From contig JADIYM010000003.1 of assembly GCA_016705245.1 (NCBI GenBank), forward strand, positions 62,001 through 126,000: 64,000 bases of DNA, in the 5' to 3' direction. This document shows positions 18,691 through 27,233 of this stretch, piece by piece. How positions within the stretch are numbered: position 1 is the stretch's first letter; every line of letters begins with the position of its first letter. Source of the stretch: Blastocatellia bacterium (GTDB taxonomy: Bacteria > Acidobacteriota > Blastocatellia > UBA7656 > JADIYM01). Position numbers and translations under genes: made by a program. The notes below the pieces were generated by a model. It was not told where the DNA came from. It ran no database searches and was given only the letters and a program-made list of their open reading frames with translations.

Positions 18691-18815
18691 CAGTCCCAAA
18701 GATAACGTGCGTCGTAGGCGACACCGTGCTTCTCGAGTAATGAGACGAACTCCTCGCCGTAGGACACGCGCCGGAACACGATGTGCAGGTAGACCTCGAT
18801 CAGTCTCCGTGCCAC
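18690..18815 (-). pseudogene. Internally deleted REP-associated Y1 (IS200-like) transposase remnant
   Basis: A 41-codon frame starting at GTG 18815 with AAGGAG upstream reads MARRLIEVYLHIVFR, then continues in frame as RVSYGEEFVSLLEKHGVAYDARYLWD. The first part matches the start of Y1/RAYT transposases (VYxHxVF) and the second their C-terminus (EEFxxxLxKHGxxYDxRYxWD). About 100 residues, including the HUH metal motif and the catalytic Tyr, are missing, so it cannot be active. REP-like hairpins lie on both sides, the normal setting of RAYT genes. Family recognition is from memory of conserved ends. Confidence 0.7.
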
Positions 18816-18882
18816 GGGCCCTGCTCCTTTGGCCCATGATCGAAATCCGCATGGCCGAGTTGCTTCCCCCTCACAATACAGT

Positions 18883-19003
18883 GCGACCGCTCCGCGGTCG
18901 GCGCGTGGCAGCTGGAGGTTCCGCGGGTCGCGCGTGGGCTCGCTGCGCTCGCCCCGGCGCGACCCACGGCTATTTCATCGACCGCTCCGCGGTCGCCACT
19001 ACA
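18883..19003. repeat. REP-like hairpin block, family C, copy 2 (inverted relative to copy 1)
   Basis: Begins with CGACCGCTCCGCGGTCG and ends with the same palindrome, with GCGACCCACGGCTATTTCAT between. This is the reverse complement of the arrangement at 18544-18690. Together the two blocks bracket the transposase remnant. Confidence 0.8.
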
Positions 19004-19052
19004 GAGCCGTTCACGGACGTGTCACATGATTGATGAAGACTCCTGCATCGAA

Positions 19053-19101
19053 CGCCTCACGCATCAGTACCGGGCGCGGTAGCGCTCGGGTCGACCCCGA
19101 C
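19053..19101. repeat. Dispersed repeat family D, half copy
   Basis: CGCATCAGTACCGGGCGCGG and the following bases match the left arm of the inverted repeat at 54388-54494. Only one arm is present here. No gene is seen from 19004 to 19143. Confidence 0.65.
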
Positions 19102-19143
19102 TTTGATCGTCTCTGTAACTGCACGCTTCACCCTGGAGCGCAC

Positions 19144-19995
19144 TCACTCGATCGGGAGAAGCCACTCGCCGCGGTAGACGGCTCTGGCCGGGCCAACCAG
19201 GAGCACCGACGCCTGATCGTCGGGCCAGCTGACCGACAAGTTGCCGGCCGCGGTTCGGACAGTGACACGTCGATCGACCCGACCCGTCGCGATCGCGGCA
19301 ACGGTTGCCGCCGTGGCGCCAGTCCCCGATGACTGCGTCTCACCCACACCGCGTTCCCAGAAGCGGACATCGATATCGTTGCGCGACGTCACGCGAATGA
19401 ATTCGACGTTCACGCGATTCGGAAACGCGGGATGAGTCTCGATCACCGCCCCGACGGATCGCCAGTCCATGGCGTCCGGATCCTCGATGAAGATCGAACA
19501 GTGCGGATTCCCGATCGACGACACCGTCACCGTCCAGTCGCGACCGGACACATCGAGCGCGACATCTACGGCCCGTTCGTCCGCCGCGCATCCCGTGAAC
19601 GGCACGTCTCCGCTCCGGAACGTCGGAATCCCCATCTCCATCTCGTACCGAGACTCGCCGAGGCGCCTCAGACGCTTCACACCGGCCGATGTCGCCACCC
19701 GCAGATCGACGTTCTCCGCAGGCCATCGTCCCGACCCGTCGAGAAAGGCGGCGACGCACCGAGTGCCGTTACCCGAGACCTCCGCCTCGCTGCCGTCCGC
19801 GTTGAAGATTCGAGTTGCGACGTCCGAATCGGCCGTGTCGGGCGGTCCCAGGACGAGGAGTCCGTCCGCACCCGCGCCCAGCGTCCGCCGGCACATCTGC
19901 CGCGCCAATCCTGCGAGATCTGAGCCATCAGGCGCCTCTCGACTTTCGATCAACAGGAAGTCGTTTCCCAGGGCCTCGAGCTTTGTAAAATGCAC
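19144..19995 (-). CDS. dapF: Diaminopimelate epimerase family protein, both catalytic Cys replaced by Ser
   Basis: 283 residues with the two-fold DapF architecture. DapF interconverts LL- and meso-diaminopimelate for lysine and peptidoglycan synthesis using two cysteines. Here the first site reads EVSGNGTRC (Ser74, normally Cys) and the second ETQSSGTGA (Ser223, normally Cys). Other conserved parts are intact: KLEALGNDFLLIES, FNADGSEAE, GNPHCSIF, FWERGVGET. Concerted Cys-to-Ser change at both positions is unlikely to be an error. Either activity is kept by serines, or this paralogue does another job and a true DapF lies elsewhere. Start is GTG 19995. Confidence 0.88.
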   Translation of the reverse strand: MHFTKLEALGNDFLLIESREAPDGSDLAGLARQMCRRTLGAGADGLLVLGPPDTADSDVATRIFNADGSEAEVSGNGTRCVAAFLDGSGRWPAENVDLRVATSAGVKRLRRLGESRYEMEMGIPTFRSGDVPFTGCAADERAVDVALDVSGRDWTVTVSSIGNPHCSIFIEDPDAMDWRSVGAVIETHPAFPNRVNVEFIRVTSRNDIDVRFWERGVGETQSSGTGATAATVAAIATGRVDRRVTVRTAAGNLSVSWPDDQASVLLVGPARAVYRGEWLLPIE

Positions 19996-20018
19996 CTGTC
20001 GTTCGCCTTTCTAAGTTG

Positions 20019-20047
20019 TTGACCGACCCGGGTCCCTGTGCTAGGGT
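20019..20047 (+). promoter_or_regulatory. Probable sigma70 promoter of the 20061 gene
   Basis: TTGACC (20019-20024), 17-bp spacer, TAGGGT (20042-20047). The expected transcript start is only about 7 nt before the ATG at 20061, and no Shine-Dalgarno is visible, so the message could be nearly leaderless. Confidence 0.45.
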
Positions 20048-20060
20048 CGGCCTTCCGCCT

Positions 20061-20531
20061 ATGAGTCAACTGAAGCAGTACCGCCGATCAGCCCTCAAGC
20101 TGATAGCACGGGCGAGGATGCGCGGCAAGCAGGCCGAACCTCTCCTTCGAGGGTTGGCCTCGATCGCTGCGGTCGCCGCCGCCGGTGCCGTCGTGTGGGC
20201 AGTGCTCGGCTTTGCGCGCGTTGGTTTCGCCGAGGTCGAATCGGTCTCTCAGCCGGCGCAGCCGGTCGCGAACGCGGAGCACACAGGCGAAGCGGCGTCG
20301 AATGCAAGGGGTGGAACGCTCGCGCGACGCGAGTGCCTCGTGTATGTCACGGAAGGCGATGCGGCGCATTACCACGCATCGGTCCACACGGCGAGCGAGT
20401 CGGAGCGGAAGGCGATTAGTCTCGACCTCGCCCGGTCGAAAGGCCTCGAGGCCTGTCGAACCTGCTTCCGTGGAAAGGGCGACGGAGCCAAGGCTGTGGT
20501 CTCGACGGGAGCATCGGGGGCAAACCGCTAG
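20061..20531 (+). CDS. Small membrane-anchored protein of unknown function
   Basis: 156 residues. A basic N-terminus is followed by one hydrophobic helix (about 31-52, ASIAAVAAAGAVVWAVLGFARVGF) and then a soluble C-terminal part with a small Cys-bearing motif: CLVYVTEGDAAHYHASVHT...LEACRTCFRG. This layout resembles short domains in which YVT...YHxxxC...GYxPCxxC binds metal, but one Cys position is His/Ser here, so the match is weak. It is divergent from dapF and converges on pfkB. Function is not known. Confidence 0.6.
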   Translation: MSQLKQYRRSALKLIARARMRGKQAEPLLRGLASIAAVAAAGAVVWAVLGFARVGFAEVESVSQPAQPVANAEHTGEAASNARGGTLARRECLVYVTEGDAAHYHASVHTASESERKAISLDLARSKGLEACRTCFRGKGDGAKAVVSTGASGANR

Positions 20532-20555
20532 AGGCTCGCCCCGAATTCGATAGCT

Positions 20556-21494
20556 CTACCGGCCCGCAACGCTCCGGCCGTTGAACTCGACCTCTTCGAA
20601 GTGGGTCAGCGTCTTGAACTGTCGGAACCGCTCCGCGATCTCCGTATGCGTCAGGCTCAGGAGACGTTCGCAGCCGAACGCCTCGACATTGAACGAGGCC
20701 ATCACGGAACCGTAGATGATCGCCCGCCGAAGGCCCGCATCCGACGTGTCGTTTGACGCTGCGAGGTATCCCATCATCCCGCCGGCAAAACTGTCGCCGG
20801 CGCCCGTCGGATCGATCACTTCCTCGATCGGGTAGGCGGGCGTCGCAAAGTAGCCGTGATCAGAGAACAATGCCGCCCCGAACTCACCGCGCTTGACGAC
20901 GAGAATCTTCGGCCCGAACCCGCGAATGACGCGGGCGGCCCGGATGAGATTGGATTCACCGGCCAGCTCGCGGGCCTCGGCGTCATTGACGACGAGCAGG
21001 TCGATGTCGGCGAGCGCTGCGAGGAGCCCGTCGCGCGCGCCTTCGATCCAGAAATTCATCGTGTCGAGCGCCACGAGCCTTGCCGCGGACTGCAGTCGCG
21101 CCTGACGCTGGAGCTTTGGATCGGTGTTGGCGAGAAACAGGAACGGAACTTCGCGAGCCGAGTCATCGAGCTGAGGATCGAACTCCGCCAGCACGTTGAG
21201 CTGCGTATCGAGCGTGTGCGCCGTGTTCAGGTCGTATCCGTATTCTCCTTTCCAGAAGAAGGTCTTGCGGCCCGGCATTCGCTTGAGGTCAGTCACGTCG
21301 ACCCCGCGGTCGAGAAGGACCTGTTCGGACTCTGACTTGAAATCGTCGCCGACGACGGCCATGAGCCGGACGTCGGTGAAAAACGAGGCCGAAACCGAGA
21401 AGTGCGTGGCGGAACCGCCAAGGATGTGCGGCCGCTCACCGAACGGCGTCTTGATTGCGTCGTACGCAACCGTCCCGACTACGAGAATGGACAT
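20556..21494 (-). CDS. PfkB-family sugar or nucleoside kinase
   Basis: 312 residues, ribokinase fold. The N-terminal GGSATHFSVSASFF region and the C-terminal DPTGAGDSFAGGMMGYLA (anion hole and catalytic Asp) are intact. The start MSILVVGTVAYDAIKTPFGE is chosen for the AAGGTGAG before it; the upstream open frame is not protein-like. It lies 2 bp after a TPR gene and close to mtnP, so a role in 5'-methylthioadenosine or adenosine/ribose salvage is a plausible inference. Exact substrate cannot be told from sequence. Confidence 0.88.
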   Translation of the reverse strand: MSILVVGTVAYDAIKTPFGERPHILGGSATHFSVSASFFTDVRLMAVVGDDFKSESEQVLLDRGVDVTDLKRMPGRKTFFWKGEYGYDLNTAHTLDTQLNVLAEFDPQLDDSAREVPFLFLANTDPKLQRQARLQSAARLVALDTMNFWIEGARDGLLAALADIDLLVVNDAEARELAGESNLIRAARVIRGFGPKILVVKRGEFGAALFSDHGYFATPAYPIEEVIDPTGAGDSFAGGMMGYLAASNDTSDAGLRRAIIYGSVMASFNVEAFGCERLLSLTHTEIAERFRQFKTLTHFEEVEFNGRSVAGR

Positions 21495-21496
21495 GC

Positions 21497-21958
21497 TCAC
21501 CTTCCAGGAGGATTGATTCGCGAACCGGATCGACTCGATCGCGGCGCGTCCGAACCGGCTTGATTCACGAGCTTCGCGAGCTCCTCGCGGGCGCGCTTCA
21601 CGAACTCGCTTTCCGTGTGTTCGTCGACGACTTTCTGAAGCATCTCTCGAGCGAGCTTCACCTCTTTCGTTCGCGCATAGCAGACGCCAGCGAGGTAATA
21701 GACCTCGTCGATCTTCGTGAACTCCGGATTTGTCGCGACGATCTCTTCGAGCCGTCCGAGTGCTCCGGTCCACGCCTTCTTCTTGAAGTACTGCCGCCCG
21801 ACATCGAGGTTGTGCCGGCTGGATGCCTCGAGCTCAGGATCGATCGGCGCCGTGATCGATCCGCGTTGTGCGGCCACCGGAAACACAATGGCGAACGCGA
21901 GCGCGATCGCCGCAAGATAGCGGACGGCCGCTGTCGCCTGATTTATTCCAGCATTCAT
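21497..21958 (-). CDS. Exported TPR protein, BamD/YbgF-like
   Basis: 153 residues with a signal peptide (ALAFAIVFPVAAQ) and two TPR-like units (ASSRHNLDVGRQYFKKKAWTGALGRLEEIVATNP; YYLAGVCYARTKEVKLAREMLQKVVDEH). A shortened relative of outer-membrane assembly or cell-division TPR proteins. AGGAGG precedes the ATG. It sits between mtnP and the pfkB kinase, with 28 and 2 bp gaps, so all three are likely one transcript. No lipobox Cys is seen. Confidence 0.75.
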   Translation of the reverse strand: MNAGINQATAAVRYLAAIALAFAIVFPVAAQRGSITAPIDPELEASSRHNLDVGRQYFKKKAWTGALGRLEEIVATNPEFTKIDEVYYLAGVCYARTKEVKLAREMLQKVVDEHTESEFVKRAREELAKLVNQAGSDAPRSSRSGSRINPPGR

Positions 21959-21986
21959 GGACGGATCCTCCTATCGCCGGCAGTTG

Positions 21987-22856
21987 CTACTCGATGTACT
22001 TGCCGACGATTTCGGAAAGGCGCTGCTTTGCCGCATCCGAAATCTCTTCGGGCTGCGTGATGATGGCGTAACGCAGGGCGTTGCCGCAGCCGCACGTTCG
22101 CTCCTCCTGCGCGAGCACCTTGACCGATTCGCGAATCAGCCTGCGCGCGTTCTCTGAGTTCTTTCCGAGGTTCTCGATGACCATCTCAACCGTGACCGAG
22201 TCGTGCGATTCGTGCCAGCAGTCGTAGTCCGTCACGAGCGCGATCGTCGCGTAACAGATCTCCGCCTCGCGAGCGAGCTTGGCTTCCTGAAGGTTCGTCA
22301 TTCCGATGATGTCGGCGCCCCACGATCGATAGAGATGCGACTCCGCCTTCGTAGAGAACGCGGGTCCCTCCATGCAGACATACGTGCCGCCGCGGTGCAT
22401 TTCGAATCCGTCGAGCGTCTTGCCGCTGCGCTCGATCACGTCACAGAGCTCCGTGCAAACCGGGTCGCCGAATGCCACGTGCGCAACGATGCCGTCGCCA
22501 AAGAACGTCGATACACGGTTTCGCGTGCGGTCGATAAACTGGTCGGGTATGACGATGTCGAGTGGCTTGTGTTCCTCGCGCAACGATCCAACCGCCGAAG
22601 CCGACAGGATGCGCTCGACACCGAGCATCTTCATTCCGTAGATGTTCGCCCGGAACGGGATCTCGCCCGGCATGATGCGATGGCCGCGACCATGCCGCGG
22701 GAGGAACGCGACGCGCTGTCCTTCAAGGTGGCCGATGACGAACGAGTCGGACGGCTTTCCGAATGGCGTGTTGATCGCCACCTCCTTGACGTCTTCGAGA
22801 CCTACCATCTTGTACAGACCGCTTCCGCCGATGATTCCAATCGTTGCTTCTGCCAT
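21987..22856 (-). CDS. mtnP: S-methyl-5'-thioadenosine phosphorylase
   Basis: 289 residues. Cleaves 5'-methylthioadenosine, a by-product of polyamine and related SAM chemistry, to adenine and methylthioribose-1-phosphate. Family marks: IGIIGGSGLYKM, RHGRGHRIMPGEIPFRANI, ASAVGSLREE, CMEGPAFSTKAES, IGMTNLQEAKLAREAEICYATIALVTDYDCWHE. The NLQEAKLAREAE and DYDCWHE segments favour MTAP over plain purine nucleoside phosphorylase. It is first in a run with the TPR and PfkB genes and has GAAGGA before the ATG. Confidence 0.93.
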   Translation of the reverse strand: MAEATIGIIGGSGLYKMVGLEDVKEVAINTPFGKPSDSFVIGHLEGQRVAFLPRHGRGHRIMPGEIPFRANIYGMKMLGVERILSASAVGSLREEHKPLDIVIPDQFIDRTRNRVSTFFGDGIVAHVAFGDPVCTELCDVIERSGKTLDGFEMHRGGTYVCMEGPAFSTKAESHLYRSWGADIIGMTNLQEAKLAREAEICYATIALVTDYDCWHESHDSVTVEMVIENLGKNSENARRLIRESVKVLAQEERTCGCGNALRYAIITQPEEISDAAKQRLSEIVGKYIE

Positions 22857-22929
22857 GTTGATCCTTCGGGACTTCGTTGGCGGCTGCCTGTCAGGCTGCG
22901 CGCCGGGTGTTCGTTTCTATGCGCTGATG

Positions 22930-23778
22930 CTAGGCATGTGCGACCGACTCGGCACTCAACTTTCCGCCGTCTTCGCGAATGAGCGCCATTGGCGTTTCGT
23001 GATCGTGTTCGAAGACGCATACCCACTTCTCGGCGACGGCGCGAGAAAGCAGCTCCTTCTTCCTTTCGAGCAATTCAACCGGATACAGGTCGTATCCCAT
23101 GACCCACGCCGGACGCAGGTGCCGCGTCGTGGGAATGATGTCGGCAAAGTAGACGGCTCGGTCGCCACGACTCTCCACCTCGACGAGCTGGGTCCAGTCG
23201 TTGTGACCGCGCACCGGGAAAACCCGGATGCCACGCATGACATCGACCGCGCCATCGACGGTCTCGAGCTGTCCTGATGCGACGAGTGGCTCCCAGTTTT
23301 CCGGCATGTAGCTCGCGCGCTCGCGTTCGTGCGGGTGACGGGCGGTTTCGAGCTCTCCCTTCTGGACGATGTAGCGCGCCCGCGGGAACGTCGCCACGGC
23401 TTCGCCCGCCGAATCGTGGCGCGTGTTGCCACCTGCGTGATCGAAATGGAGGTGCGTGCAGATCACGACGTCAATATCGTCAACCGTCAGCCCGAGCTCG
23501 CCGAGTGAGTCCACTGCCGTCGTTTCGTGGGCGATTCCGTACATGTCGAGCTCACGCTCCGACCACTTCGTTCCGATGCCCGTGTCTACGAGGACGTTCG
23601 CCTCTGGAGTCCGAACGAGCAACGCGTTGAGCCCGAGCCGGATGCGGTTCTTTTCATCCGGAGGATAGACGCGTTCCCAGAGCACCCTCGGCACGACGCC
23701 GAACATTGCGCCACCGTCGAGCCGAAAGGTGCCGTCCGAGACGATGTCCAACCGAAAATCCCCGAGCTGGTAGCTCAT
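22930..23778 (-). CDS. MBL-fold metallo-hydrolase
   Basis: 282 residues with the metallo-beta-lactamase zinc motif THLHFDHAGG, a second metal region around FPVRGHNDWTQLVEV, and FADIIPTTRHL. It resembles lactonase-like and other small-molecule hydrolases of this superfamily; the substrate is not readable. The start at MSYQLGDFRLDIVSDG is chosen since residues further upstream in the open frame are really the C-terminus of ppiC in another frame. It begins 10 bp after the true ppiC stop. Confidence 0.88.
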   Translation of the reverse strand: MSYQLGDFRLDIVSDGTFRLDGGAMFGVVPRVLWERVYPPDEKNRIRLGLNALLVRTPEANVLVDTGIGTKWSERELDMYGIAHETTAVDSLGELGLTVDDIDVVICTHLHFDHAGGNTRHDSAGEAVATFPRARYIVQKGELETARHPHERERASYMPENWEPLVASGQLETVDGAVDVMRGIRVFPVRGHNDWTQLVEVESRGDRAVYFADIIPTTRHLRPAWVMGYDLYPVELLERKKELLSRAVAEKWVCVFEHDHETPMALIREDGGKLSAESVAHA

Positions 23779-23788
23779 ACCTGCTGCG

Positions 23789-25089
23789 CTACTTTCCGCC
23801 CTTCGCCGGCTTCGGCGCCGGCTTGGAAGCCGGCGGCGGCTCCATTTCTCCATCGCCCGGAGGAGGACCGCCGTGCGGCGATCCACCACCATGCGGATCC
23901 ATCATTGGCATCTGTGGCATCTCCGGCATCTCAGGCTTCGCCACCGTGAAGTCGGCTGGCAGATGACCGGGTTCTTTTTCGCGATCTCGTCGACCGCTTC
24001 TTCGAATCGCTTCTGAGAGAGCGTGTCCTTGAGTCGCGAGGCCGCCTCGGGCGTGAGGTCCGGCGCCGGCTTGCGCTCGATCATCTTGATGATGTGGAAG
24101 CCGTAATCGGTCGTCACGACCTCGGACACCTGGCCGGCCTGAAGCTTCCAGGCCGCCTCTTCGAATTCCGGAACGAACGTGAAACGCGGCTTCATGTCGA
24201 GATCGCCGCCCTTATCCTTCGTGCCCGGATCTTCGCTGTATTGCTTCGCGAGCTCGCCGAAATCCTCGCCGTTCTTGATCCGCTGAAGGAGCTGTTCGGC
24301 TAGCTGCTTTTTCTCGTCGACATTCGGCGCGGCACCGCCGCCCATCGGGTTCGAGGGATCCGGCAGGGCGACCGTCGCAAGCAGGATGTGCTGAACTCGA
24401 ACATCATCCATCTCGCCCGATGCGCGCCTCTCTTCGTAGACCTTCTTGACCTCTTCGTCGGTGTACTTCGTCTCTTCCTCGAGCTTCGGCTGGAGCGCCT
24501 GGATCAGGGATCCGAATCGATTGAGCTTTAGCTGAAGCGCGGTCTCAGGGTCGCGGTCGAGTCCCTCGGCGCGCGCCTTCTCCGCCATGACGAAGACGCC
24601 TGCGATCTCTTCGGCCTTCGGCGCGGGCTGGCCCTTGGTCTGCTTCGAAATGGCCGCCGTCACGCGCGTGACGACGTCGCCGTGCGCAGCGACCCAGGCC
24701 TTCACGTCCTCCGGCGAAGCCTGCGGTCCGGCCGGTCCGGATGCGGCCTCGGGATGAGCCTTAGAATAAGCCTCCTGCAGGACCTGCGCGGCCCCCAGTT
24801 CCTCCATCGCCTTTGCTTCCTCGGTCGCGCCCAGGCCACGCCTATCGGCTTCCATGGCGAGTGAGAGCTGCTTGCCGAGTCGCTCGAGGAACTTCTTTCG
24901 CGCCTCGGGATCGGTGGCGAACTGGCTCTTCTCACGGAAACCCAGTTGCTTCTCGACAAACAGATCCAGCTCTGCCTGCGTGAGGCCGATGGGTTCCGAC
25001 GTCTTCAACCGATACTGCGACATGATGCCCACGCCGGCGACAACCGCGACGAGTGCGATGACGATCAGGGCCTTGAAGAATGAACTCAC
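23789..25089 (-). CDS. PpiC-type peptidyl-prolyl isomerase, with apparent frameshift near the C-terminus
   Basis: Parvulin-type foldase, about 430 residues. One N-terminal membrane helix anchors it (ALIVIALVAVVAGVGIM), a SurA-like helical region follows, and the PPIase domain is at about 230-350 (VQHILLA, DFGELAKQYSEDPGTKDKGGDLDM, GQVSEVVTTDYGFHIIKMIERK). The uninterrupted frame ends at 23902 with an unnatural Arg/Cys-rich tail. One added G at about 23961-23963 gives CQPDFTVAKPEMPEMPQMP and a Pro/Gly/Met-rich tail ending PAKGGK at 23789. The longer form is more likely. GTG start overlaps the upstream epimerase stop. Confidence 0.87.
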
Positions 25090-25523
25090 GAATTGTCTCC
25101 TTGCGTGGGGTGGGCGGTGTGTTCCGGCCCGGCTTCCTGCGAAATCTCGACGAGAACACCCCCGGTTGCGCTCGGATGGACGAACGCAACGAGGTGTCCA
25201 CCGGCGCCGACTCTCGGCACGTCATCGATCAGGCGCGCGCCGGCGGCCTTGAAGCGCGCGAGCGCCGCGTGAATGTCGTCAACGCGGTAGCAGATGTGGT
25301 GGATGCCGGGACCTCGTTTGGCGAGGAATTTCCCGACGGGAGTCTCGGGACCGGTCGGCTCGAGTAGCTCGACACGCGACGTCCCGACCGGAAGCATGCA
25401 GACATTGACGCCCTGATCTTCGACGGTCTCACGACCGGCGACTTCGAGTCCCAGGGCATCGCGATAGAACGCGAGCGACTCGTCAATGGACGCCACGGCG
25501 ATGCCAAGGTGGTCGATTCTCAT
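25086..25523 (-). CDS. mce: VOC-family protein, probable methylmalonyl-CoA epimerase
   Basis: 145 residues, two vicinal-oxygen-chelate modules. The start MRIDHLGIAVASIDESLAFYRDALGLE and the metal-site regions GIHHICYRVDDI and GVLVEISQ match methylmalonyl-CoA epimerases, which interconvert the (R) and (S) thioesters in propionate and odd-chain metabolism. The ATG at 25523 gives the family length. Its stop overlaps the ppiC start (GTGA). No mutase gene is in the window, so the exact substrate rests on similarity. Confidence 0.8.
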   Translation of the reverse strand: MRIDHLGIAVASIDESLAFYRDALGLEVAGRETVEDQGVNVCMLPVGTSRVELLEPTGPETPVGKFLAKRGPGIHHICYRVDDIHAALARFKAAGARLIDDVPRVGAGGHLVAFVHPSATGGVLVEISQEAGPEHTAHPTQGDNS

Positions 25524-25589
25524 AAACGCGGGAGTATAACGGAAGCACGGACGCGGCGGCCAGCGGGACGGGGTGGGCGGACAACGGAG

Positions 25590-25794
25590 AAGGCTTCGCA
25601 TACAGAGCGCACGGAGGCACAAAGTCGCACAACGACTCTCTCGGCGATTGAAGGCCTGTCTTCCGCGACGGCGGAGCGGTCGATTCCGCGACGGCGGAGC
25701 GGTCGCGGACTCTGTATCGGAGTCGCGAGCGAAACCGATGGCGCCAGGAACTGACGATCTCAGGCGCCGACGTCGTCAAGAGTCTAAACTGCCA
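25590..25794. repeat. Intergenic repeats: degenerate family B, family C copy 3, and the 70-bp unit
   Basis: 25590-25650 is a worn relative of the CACAGAG-type family B. 25664-25712 carries two direct copies of CGACGGCGGAGCGGTCG. 25723-25792 matches 18464-18532 in inverse orientation. The gap from 25524 to 25892 has no convincing gene. Confidence 0.7.
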
Positions 25795-25892
25795 ACTCCT
25801 CCCGTTAGCGCGGCAACGCCGCATCGGAAACTATTTGTTCAAAGCCTTCTCCGTTGTCCGCCCGGTACGTGCTGGACTAGTGTCAAAGGGAC

Positions 25893-27164
25893 ATGCTTCC
25901 CAATGACGTCAAACACCTTGCGGCCGATCCGGACGGGTCGGTATTCGCCTCGGACGGTGGACGGCGAATAGCGCGATTGACCGGTGGCTGGCTGACCAAC
26001 GCCGCCATCCTGCCCGCAGATGCTCGGATCTCGGCTATCGCTGGTCACCCCAATGGCGGAGTCGTCGTCGCGGACGCAGGCCTGAATCGAATTTGGCTGG
26101 TGAGTCCGGCAGGAAAGGTTCACGCACTTGCCGGTGTCGAGCAACCTCCGGGCCTCGGGCGCAAGCCTGTGCGCTCCGATGGCCCGGCGTCCGAGGCGCG
26201 CTTTCGGTCACCTACTGCGATAGCCTCGAACGACTCCGGCGAACTATTCGTCGCCGAACCCGGCGGCGATCGAATCGTTATCCGGACGATCTTCATGGAT
26301 TCGGTAACTACGGATGAGATCGTCGGACTGCCCCACTTGCCCGCATTGGGACTAGCCGTCGTGAATGACGCGCTGTGTGCCGTTTTCGGCATCGGAGATC
26401 CGCCATCAGTGGTCGTGCTTCGCAGGGGTGAACGCGCCGATTCCGGCGCGTCGGACCTCTCGTGGCGATTGGCGATGATCGTGGGATCCCGGACTCAACG
26501 CGGCTCTGCTGACGGCCCGGGAACCGACGCTCGATTCGCGGCGCCGTCGGCCATCAGTGCGACTCCCGGTGGCTGTGCGCTGACGGACGGAGCGCGAATC
26601 CGACTCATCCTGGACGTGGATCGGGTCACGACTGTCGCAGGATCGACTCCGGGATATCTGGACGGTCACGGTACGTCCGCCCGATTCGGACTATTGCGGG
26701 CCATCGCATGCACCCCGGACCGCAGGCTCTTCGTCGCCGACCCGCACAACGACGCCTTGCGCGTCGTGACGCTTGAAGGCGAGGTTTCGACGGTAATCGG
26801 AGCGCTGCGAAGCGACCGGATCTCCGTTAACGAATCCACCGTTGTGTCGAAGGCCTTCGGCAACGCGATCGTTGACGACAACGTGCGTGAGGCGTGGGGT
26901 ATTGCCCGCGTCTTTCTTCGCGACCACCGACTCGGCGCCCAACCGTGGCCGGACCGGACGATCCAGCCAACGTCGGTGGCTTCCGCGCGGCTTGGAAAGG
27001 AACTTTCCACGTCCTGGTCGCAGTCCGACGATCCCGACCGCTCTGGCGTCGGCTTGTTCTGCCTGTGGCTGATCGAATGCGACGAGCGTGACCAGGGCGT
27101 GAACGAGATTCGCGACCACCGACTGCGACGCACCGGACAGGACCTCGACCGCAGAGCCGGCTGA
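25893..27164 (+). CDS. NHL-repeat-like beta-propeller protein
   Basis: 423 residues with recurring blades of the NHL type: HLAADPDGSVFASDGGRRIARL, AIAGHPNGGVVVADAGLNRIWLV, SPTAIASNDSGELFVAEPGGDRIVI, and FGLLRAIACTPDRRLFVADPHNDALRVVTLEG. DGPGTDARFAAPSAI and DGHGTSARFGLLRAI are linkers often seen in such propellers. No signal peptide is visible. After about residue 310 the sequence is not recognisable, and a different frame may continue the protein, so the end is unsure. Function is unknown. Confidence 0.6.
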   Translation: MLPNDVKHLAADPDGSVFASDGGRRIARLTGGWLTNAAILPADARISAIAGHPNGGVVVADAGLNRIWLVSPAGKVHALAGVEQPPGLGRKPVRSDGPASEARFRSPTAIASNDSGELFVAEPGGDRIVIRTIFMDSVTTDEIVGLPHLPALGLAVVNDALCAVFGIGDPPSVVVLRRGERADSGASDLSWRLAMIVGSRTQRGSADGPGTDARFAAPSAISATPGGCALTDGARIRLILDVDRVTTVAGSTPGYLDGHGTSARFGLLRAIACTPDRRLFVADPHNDALRVVTLEGEVSTVIGALRSDRISVNESTVVSKAFGNAIVDDNVREAWGIARVFLRDHRLGAQPWPDRTIQPTSVASARLGKELSTSWSQSDDPDRSGVGLFCLWLIECDERDQGVNEIRDHRLRRTGQDLDRRAG

Positions 27165-27233
27165 CCTTCGTGTCCCGAGTACATCTTCTGAGTGGCGGGA
27201 CGAACAGGCATCGGGTAAAGTGTTGGGTTCTCT

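Noticed and set aside
18379..18852. Minus-strand open frame covering the REP blocks
   Set aside because: Its translation is mostly repeat-derived Arg-rich sequence; the meaningful frame is the separate 18690-18815 transposase remnant.
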